10,318 bases of DNA from Methanomicrobiales archaeon (lineage in GTDB: Archaea; Halobacteriota; Methanomicrobia; Methanomicrobiales; JACTUA01): NCBI GenBank assembly GCA_028678555.1, contig JAJRDF010000066.1:1-10318 (forward strand). Direction: 5' to 3'. A program made the translations under genes and the position numbers. The number at the start of each line of letters is the position of its first letter. Position 1 is the first letter of the stretch. This document shows, piece after piece, positions 6,155 to 10,318 of this stretch. A model generated the notes under the pieces. The model searched no databases and had not been told where the DNA came from. It saw only the letters and a program-made list of their open reading frames with translations.

Positions 6155-7444
6155 ATGGTACTGAAGGTGCTGGTGGTGGGGGGAGGCGGCCGGGAGCATG
6201 CCATCGCCGCTGCCCTCGCGAAGAACCCCGACGTGCAGGTCTACGGCGTCATGGCACGCCGGAACCCCGGGATCGCCCGGCTCTCGGCCGGTATCGGGCT
6301 TCTCGCGGAGACCGATACCGCCGGCGTCGTGGCCTGGGCCCGGTCCCGGGGAATCGACCGGGCGATCATCGGGCCCGAGGCGCCACTGGAAGCGGGTGTC
6401 GTGGACGCGCTGGAGGGGGCCGGGATTCCGACCGCCGGGCCCCGGTATGCCGCTGCCAGGCTGGAGACCGACAAGGCCTTCTGCCGGGATCTCATGCAGT
6501 CCCACGGGATCCGGGGCTGCCCCCTGTACCGGGTCTTCCGGGACCCCGCCGACGCAGTCCCGTTCCTCCGGGATCACGAGGGAGATCTCGCCGTGAAACC
6601 CGCGGGGCTGACCGGGGGAAAAGGCGTCCGGATCATGGGCGAGCAGGTGGATCGGGAGGGGGCCATCGCCTACGTGAAGACCCTCAGAGGGCCGGTGGTG
6701 CTGGAGGAGCGGCTCATCGGGGAGGAGTTCACCCTCCAGGCCTTCGTGGACGGGACCCGGCTCGTGTACATGCCCCTTGTCCAGGACCATAAACGGGCCT
6801 TCGAGGGGGACACGGGACCCAACACCGGCGGGATGGGATCCTACTCGATGCAGGACCATGCCCTGCCGTTCGTCACGGCACCGGACGAGGCAGAGGCCCG
6901 GGCCATCATGGCAGACGCCGTGGCGGCCATCCGTCGCCAGGGAACGCCCTTCCACGGCATCCTGTACGGCCAGTTCATGAACACGGCAAAGGGGCCCCGT
7001 GTCATCGAGTTCAATGCCCGGTTCGGGGACCCCGAGGCCATGAACGTCCTCCCGCTCCTTGCCACGGACTTCTCCGGAATCCTCTGCGGTATCACCGATG
7101 GATCCCTGCCTTCCCGGGTGGAGTGGGAGCCCCTCGCCACCGTCTGCAAGTACCTGGTGCCGGAAGGCTACCCGGATGCCCCTCTCTCCGGCCAGCCGCT
7201 GGAACCGGGGGACACGGACAGGGCTCTCGTGTACTACGGCAGCGTGGAGGAGAAGGACGGGAGGCTCACCACCCTCTCCTCCCGGACCCTGGCCGTCGTG
7301 GGGAAGGGGCCGGATCTGGCCACTGCCGAGGCCATCGCCGAGCGGGCTGCTGCAGGGGTGCGGGGCAGGGTCCGCCACCGCCGGGACATCGGGACCGCAG
7401 CCCTCCTTGCGAAGCGGGTGACCCACATGGAGGCGCTGCGATGA
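6155..7444 (+). CDS. purD: Phosphoribosylamine-glycine ligase (GAR synthetase)
   Basis: ATP-grasp enzyme that joins glycine to 5-phosphoribosylamine, the second step of de novo purine synthesis. The 429 residues match the usual length. In order: the N-terminal domain with VVGGGGREHA (7-16) and GPEAPLEAG (73-81); the ATP-grasp part with KPAGLTGGKGV (148-158) and LEERLIGEEFTLQAFVDG (183-200); the loop QDHKRAFEGDTGPNTGGMG (210-228); the Mg-binding IEFNARFGDPE (284-294); and a C-terminal domain to 429. The ATG at 6155 is chosen because GAGGGGAG (6143-6150) lies four bases before it and the GGGGREHA motif must be close to the start. The open frame upstream overlaps pyrE and is ignored. Its stop overlaps the argF start (ATGA), pointing to coupled translation. 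Confidence 0.95.
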   Translation: MVLKVLVVGGGGREHAIAAALAKNPDVQVYGVMARRNPGIARLSAGIGLLAETDTAGVVAWARSRGIDRAIIGPEAPLEAGVVDALEGAGIPTAGPRYAAARLETDKAFCRDLMQSHGIRGCPLYRVFRDPADAVPFLRDHEGDLAVKPAGLTGGKGVRIMGEQVDREGAIAYVKTLRGPVVLEERLIGEEFTLQAFVDGTRLVYMPLVQDHKRAFEGDTGPNTGGMGSYSMQDHALPFVTAPDEAEARAIMADAVAAIRRQGTPFHGILYGQFMNTAKGPRVIEFNARFGDPEAMNVLPLLATDFSGILCGITDGSLPSRVEWEPLATVCKYLVPEGYPDAPLSGQPLEPGDTDRALVYYGSVEEKDGRLTTLSSRTLAVVGKGPDLATAEAIAERAAAGVRGRVRHRRDIGTAALLAKRVTHMEALR

Positions 7445-8291
7445 CCCGGGATCTCCTCTCCATCCGGGACCTGACCGAAGGGGAGCTCCGCGGGATCCTG
7501 GACGAGGCTGAGCAGCTGAAGGAACTCCGGAAGAAAGGGATCTCCCATCCCCTGCTGGCGGGGAAAAGCCTGGGGATGATCTTTGAGAAGTCGTCCACCC
7601 GGACCCGGGTCTCCTTCGAGGTGGGGATGTACGAGCTGGGGGGCCATGCCCTGTTTCTCAATCCCCGGGACCTGCAGCTGGGCCGGGGCGAGGAGATCCG
7701 GGATACCGCCCGCGTCCTCTCCCGGTACGTGCAGGGTGTCATGATCCGGGCCTACCACCATTCCACGCTGGAGGAGTACGCCCGGTACTCGGCGGTGCCG
7801 ATCATCAATGGCCTCTCCAACCGGGAGCACCCCTGCCAGGTCCTCGCCGATCTCCTGACCCTCAGGGAACGCTTCGGATCATTGGAAGGGATCCGGGTGG
7901 CCTGGATCGGGGACGGGAACAACGTCTGCCACTCCCTGATCCTCTCGGCAGCCCTCACGGGGATCCGGGTGACGGTGGCGACACCCCCCGACTACCGGCC
8001 GGATCCCGGTGTCGTGGCGGCAACCAGGTCTCCATGGGAGAGGAGGAGGAACGCGCGAGACGGCTGCAGGCATTCCAGGGGTATACCATCACCGAAACAC
8101 TGCTCTCCTCTGCGGCGGACCGGGCCATCGTGCTCCACTGCCTCCCGGCCCACCGGGGCGAGGAGATCACCGACGGGGTCCTGGAGGGCCCTGCCAGTGC
8201 CGTCTGGGACCAGGCCGAGAACCGGCTCCATGCCCAGAAGGCGCTCCTCGTCCGGCTGCTGGGCGGAGCGTCACCAGAGGGACGGGTGTAA
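7441..8291 (+). pseudogene. argF: Ornithine carbamoyltransferase, disrupted by an internal deletion and frameshift
   Basis: An intact enzyme would condense carbamoyl phosphate and ornithine to citrulline in arginine synthesis. The ATG at 7441 overlaps the purD stop. From there about 196 residues read well: KSSTRTR (50-56, carbamoyl phosphate loop), HPCQVLADLLT (130-140) and GDGNNVCHSL (157-166). After VVAATR (ending at 8028) that frame turns to nonsense. The family sequence resumes one frame over near 8028 with VSMGEEEE, then HCLPAHRGEE and WDQAENRLHAQKALLVRLL, ending at the TGA at 8289-8291 (87 residues). The two parts total about 283 residues against the usual 305-315, and roughly 30 codons are missing, including the segment that normally leads to D-V-W before SMG (an ornithine-binding Asp). 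A net loss of 3n+1 bases, near 90-100, explains both gap and frame. It is either a true pseudogene or an assembly error; if real, the protein should be inactive. Confidence 0.85.
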
Positions 8292-8313
8292 GGGAAATCT
8301 GGGTACCTGCACT

Positions 8314-8682
8314 TCAGGACGGCTTCTTTTCCCGGTCCTTCCAGCCACCGGTCTCCGCAAAGATTGCCAGCTGCTCCCTGATGTACTTCTCCACCTCTTC
8401 CACCACCGGGAGCGGTCCCCGGAAGGCTAATATCTCCCGCTCCTCCCCCTCCATGTTGCCGATGTAGACGGGGAGCTTCCGCTCAACGAGCTGCACCGGG
8501 TATTTCTTCAGCACTTCGCGGATTACCGACCGGGGAGTTCCCACGGGGATGATGGCGTCATAGAGCTCCACCTCTCCGGACGGTGTCCCGCCTTCCTCCT
8601 TTGATCCGCCTGTCTCCTGAACCGGTAGTCCGCCGGCCGTCCCTTCATCTTTCTTTGTCTTTTCTGGTGACTTCTCTTCCAT
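8314..8682 (-). CDS. Small conserved protein encoded behind methanogenesis marker 14
   Basis: A 122-residue protein that I do not recognise with certainty; a methanogen-restricted DUF is likely from its position. Residues 1-37 are low-complexity and rich in Glu, Lys, Gly and Pro, so probably disordered. Residues 39-115 look like one compact domain with a strand-helix-strand-strand-helix order: YDAIIPV, PRSVIREVLKKY, VQLVERKLPVYI, REILAFRG, then a long helix to about 110. No catalytic motif, cysteine or membrane segment is visible. The ATG at 8682 is chosen because AGGTGG lies five bases upstream and overlaps the marker 14 stop; an in-frame GTG at 8691, two bases from that stop, would add three residues. 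Either way the gene is translationally coupled to marker 14, which suggests a joint role. A small regulatory or assembly partner is possible but unproven. Confidence 0.75.
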   Translation of the reverse strand: MEEKSPEKTKKDEGTAGGLPVQETGGSKEEGGTPSGEVELYDAIIPVGTPRSVIREVLKKYPVQLVERKLPVYIGNMEGEEREILAFRGPLPVVEEVEKYIREQLAIFAETGGWKDREKKPS

Positions 8683-8691
8683 AGGGTCCAC

Positions 8692-10188
8692 CTACTTCCC
8701 GATCTTCATCCTCCGCTTCATGATACACGGGCCGCCCCGGACACCCCCCAGGGGGTTCCGGGGCTTGCCCAGGGAGCACATGCACCGGCCCATGAGGGCA
8801 GCCCCCCGGCCCAGGCCGTCATCCACAAAGACCAGGTGGTCGTTGGGATCATCATAGAGGTTCCGTCCGGTGATCCCATCCAGGATGTACCAGGGTTTCA
8901 TTCCCGAGATGGCCGCTCTCCCGGTGAAGCCGATGGAGGAGTTGGGGGGCACCATCTTCCGCTCCACGGCCACGTCCACCAGGCGCAGCGCCATCCTGGC
9001 ACAGACCCGGTCCACCACCTCGTTCATCATGTCGAGACCATGGTTCTTGTAGATCTCGGCCCCGATCTCCACCAGTTCCGGGACGCCGCTCCCGTTCTCC
9101 CCGGTGTCGCAGCCGATCAGCGCCACCCCGGATGCGTCGGCCACGTCAGCGCAGACAGGGACCCGGCCGAACCGTTTCCGGTCCGGGGGCACGATGCGGA
9201 TGTCGATGTACTTGTGGCACCGCTCCACAAAGTCCTCCACCGTATCCGATTGCCGGCCACGGAACACGGATGCCACGGACCTGTCCCCGAAGATGTCCAG
9301 GGCGCAGCCGGTCCTGGGATCCACGAGGCCGCTTCCCCGGACAATGGCGTCCGGGATGGCCCCGGCAAGGCCGCAGAAGTTCCCGATGGTCTTGGCAAAC
9401 GGGTTCTCTGCATCGGCAGGGACATCACTCGTGATCCGGCCATCCAGCGTGGTCCCGAAATCGATGGTCAGGCAGGGGTTGCGGAAATCCACCGGTGTCC
9501 ACTTGGCCCCCTCCTTGATCCCGGCCATGGCCAGTTCCCCCTCCATTTCGTTCGCCACCATCTCCACGCCGGTAGAGCCCATTGGGGGGATGACGCCCGC
9601 CACCGCCCCGACGAAGACCACCTTGTCGGCAAAGCTGAAGGGCTGGAGCTTCTTCGGCAGGTTCTCCTTGGACATGGGCGGGGTCATCTTCCGGGGAGGT
9701 ACCCCGGCAAGGAGGCAGCCGTTCGCAAGGGCAATCACGAAATCCCCCACCTGGTCCGGGGACTCCATCTCCGCCACCACGCCGGTGGACCGGACCGCGA
9801 AGTCCAGGTCGTTCACGATGTCCAGGTGGACCTCCCTGTGGCACTCCAGCAGGATCTCCCGGACCAGCTCCGTCACCGACTGGCGGGTGATCTGGGTGCC
9901 GTCAATGGTCTCGCCGAAGATCTCCTCCCCGGGTTTCGGTTTCCGCACGTCACGGGACATCCGGACCGTTTTATTGATCAGGTAGGCCTGGCCCGTCTCC
10001 AGGCTGGTCCCGGTGAGGATGCATTTCGTCGTGGTGTTCCCCATCTCCACCGATGCCACCAGGAAATAGGGCTTTACCTTGTACTCGGGGATGTGCATCC
10101 CGGCGCCGTGGGCAATCGACGGGGGACGGGGGCTCTCCACGATATGGGGCTGGGGTTTGAAGAAGCGGTCCAAAAAACGGGGAGGCAT
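8692..10188 (-). CDS. Methanogenesis marker protein 14
   Basis: A 498-residue protein of the methanogenesis marker 14 family, found only in methanogens and of unproven role. The sequence shows an ASKHA (actin/Hsp70/sugar kinase-like) ATP-binding fold. The first phosphate-type loop is ASVEMGNTTTKCIL (45-58), the second is CLTIDFGTTLDGRI (239-252), and an adenosine-type motif IGFTGRAAISG lies at 419-429. This fold is shared with ATP-dependent reactivases of corrinoid or radical enzymes, so a chaperone or reactivation role in methyl transfer or methyl-CoM reductase biology is a fair guess only. The C-terminus is basic, with Cys at 469, 471 and 488. The ATG at 10188 has no ribosome binding site, but a TATA-like block about 28 bases upstream (minus strand) predicts a leaderless mRNA; M31 is an alternative start. 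It heads a two-gene operon with the small protein downstream. Confidence 0.85.
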   Translation of the reverse strand: MPPRFLDRFFKPQPHIVESPRPPSIAHGAGMHIPEYKVKPYFLVASVEMGNTTTKCILTGTSLETGQAYLINKTVRMSRDVRKPKPGEEIFGETIDGTQITRQSVTELVREILLECHREVHLDIVNDLDFAVRSTGVVAEMESPDQVGDFVIALANGCLLAGVPPRKMTPPMSKENLPKKLQPFSFADKVVFVGAVAGVIPPMGSTGVEMVANEMEGELAMAGIKEGAKWTPVDFRNPCLTIDFGTTLDGRITSDVPADAENPFAKTIGNFCGLAGAIPDAIVRGSGLVDPRTGCALDIFGDRSVASVFRGRQSDTVEDFVERCHKYIDIRIVPPDRKRFGRVPVCADVADASGVALIGCDTGENGSGVPELVEIGAEIYKNHGLDMMNEVVDRVCARMALRLVDVAVERKMVPPNSSIGFTGRAAISGMKPWYILDGITGRNLYDDPNDHLVFVDDGLGRGAALMGRCMCSLGKPRNPLGGVRGGPCIMKRRMKIGK

Positions 10189-10210
10189 CCGGATAGGATG
10201 TATCGGCCCC

Positions 10211-10222
10211 GGATCGATAAGG
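10211..10222 (-). promoter_or_regulatory. TATA-like box for methanogenesis marker 14
   Basis: On the minus strand CCTTATCGATCC contains TTATCGAT (10220-10213), centred about 28 bases before the ATG at 10188. This predicts transcription starting within a few bases of the start codon, which fits the missing ribosome binding site. A run of nine C on the + strand (10234-10242) lies just upstream. Confidence 0.35.
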
Positions 10223-10280
10223 ATTTCCCTTTGCCCCCCCCCGCGGGCGCTGATGTATTCAGAGGATGTGAAGCGATAGT

Positions 10281-10318
10281 ATGGTGCTTACATTAGATAC
10301 TGGTGAGACGCTCTCGGG
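10281..10318 (+). CDS. Start of an unidentified gene, truncated by the window edge
   Basis: ATG at 10281 opens a frame reading MVLTLDTGETLS up to the window end. A TATA-like GATGTATTC (10251-10259) lies about 25 bases upstream, which would fit a leaderless start divergent from marker 14. Twelve residues are too few to name a family, and the reading frame itself remains unproven. Confidence 0.4.
   Translation, partial: MVLTLDTGETLS

Noticed and set aside
6002..7426. 474-codon minus-strand frame opposite purD, and the 486-codon + strand frame opposite marker 14 (8836-10296)
   Set aside because: Both are His/Gly/Pro-rich antisense readings of well-supported genes.
8029..8430. Continuation of the argF N-terminal frame to 8430
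   Set aside because: After 8028 the peptide is Arg/Ser/Pro-rich and unlike any carbamoyltransferase, while the neighbouring frame gives the true C-terminus; it is out-of-frame reading.
1..10318. CRISPR arrays, insertion sequences, tRNA or rRNA genes, phage or defence genes
   Set aside because: I looked on both strands and saw no regularly spaced repeats, transposase motifs, cloverleaf-like segments or rRNA landmarks; the content is core metabolism.

Overview
The window is chromosomal DNA from a methanogenic archaeon, most likely a GC-rich member of the Methanomicrobiales or a close relative. The evidence is an archaeal-type DnaG, a UPF0058 protein, a CDP-archaeol synthase (CarS), a tetraether lipid synthase (Tes) and methanogenesis marker protein 14. 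TATA-like boxes lie about 25 bases before the expected transcription starts, and several starts are leaderless or nearly so. The order-level placement is inference from gene content. I see no mobile element, CRISPR array, tRNA or rRNA.

Left part (1-2600, + strand): a possible gene tail at the edge, then a DUF167/YggU-family gene. A 327-base gap follows, holding a G-quadruplex motif, two hairpin-plus-T-tract terminators and a clear TATA box, and leads into dnaG. The small UPF0058 gene comes next with its own promoter.

Centre (2500-5090): an ornithine cyclodeaminase/alanine dehydrogenase-family gene, with a long dyad just downstream of its TATA box, converges with tes (minus strand) across only 3 bases. 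tes is divergent from carS, so two steps of archaeal membrane-lipid synthesis share one short intergenic region of 87 bases or less.

Right-centre (5087-8291, + strand): a compact run carS-pyrE-purD-argF with overlapping or nearly touching ends, so lipid, pyrimidine, purine and arginine synthesis probably share one transcript. argF is broken. The N-terminal two thirds and the C-terminal third are both well conserved but lie in different frames, and about 30 codons are missing between them.

Right part (8314-10188, minus strand): marker 14 (an ASKHA-fold ATPase-like protein restricted to methanogens) followed directly by a small acidic-tailed protein whose ribosome binding site overlaps the marker 14 stop. 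A truncated divergent reading frame begins at 10281.

Most of the window is core methanogen metabolism rather than an accessory island, and I found no undescribed multi-gene system. The points most worth a second look are the argF internal deletion, the tes/carS divergent pair, the dyad before the cyclodeaminase-family gene, the structured gap before dnaG, and the uncharacterised protein behind marker 14.
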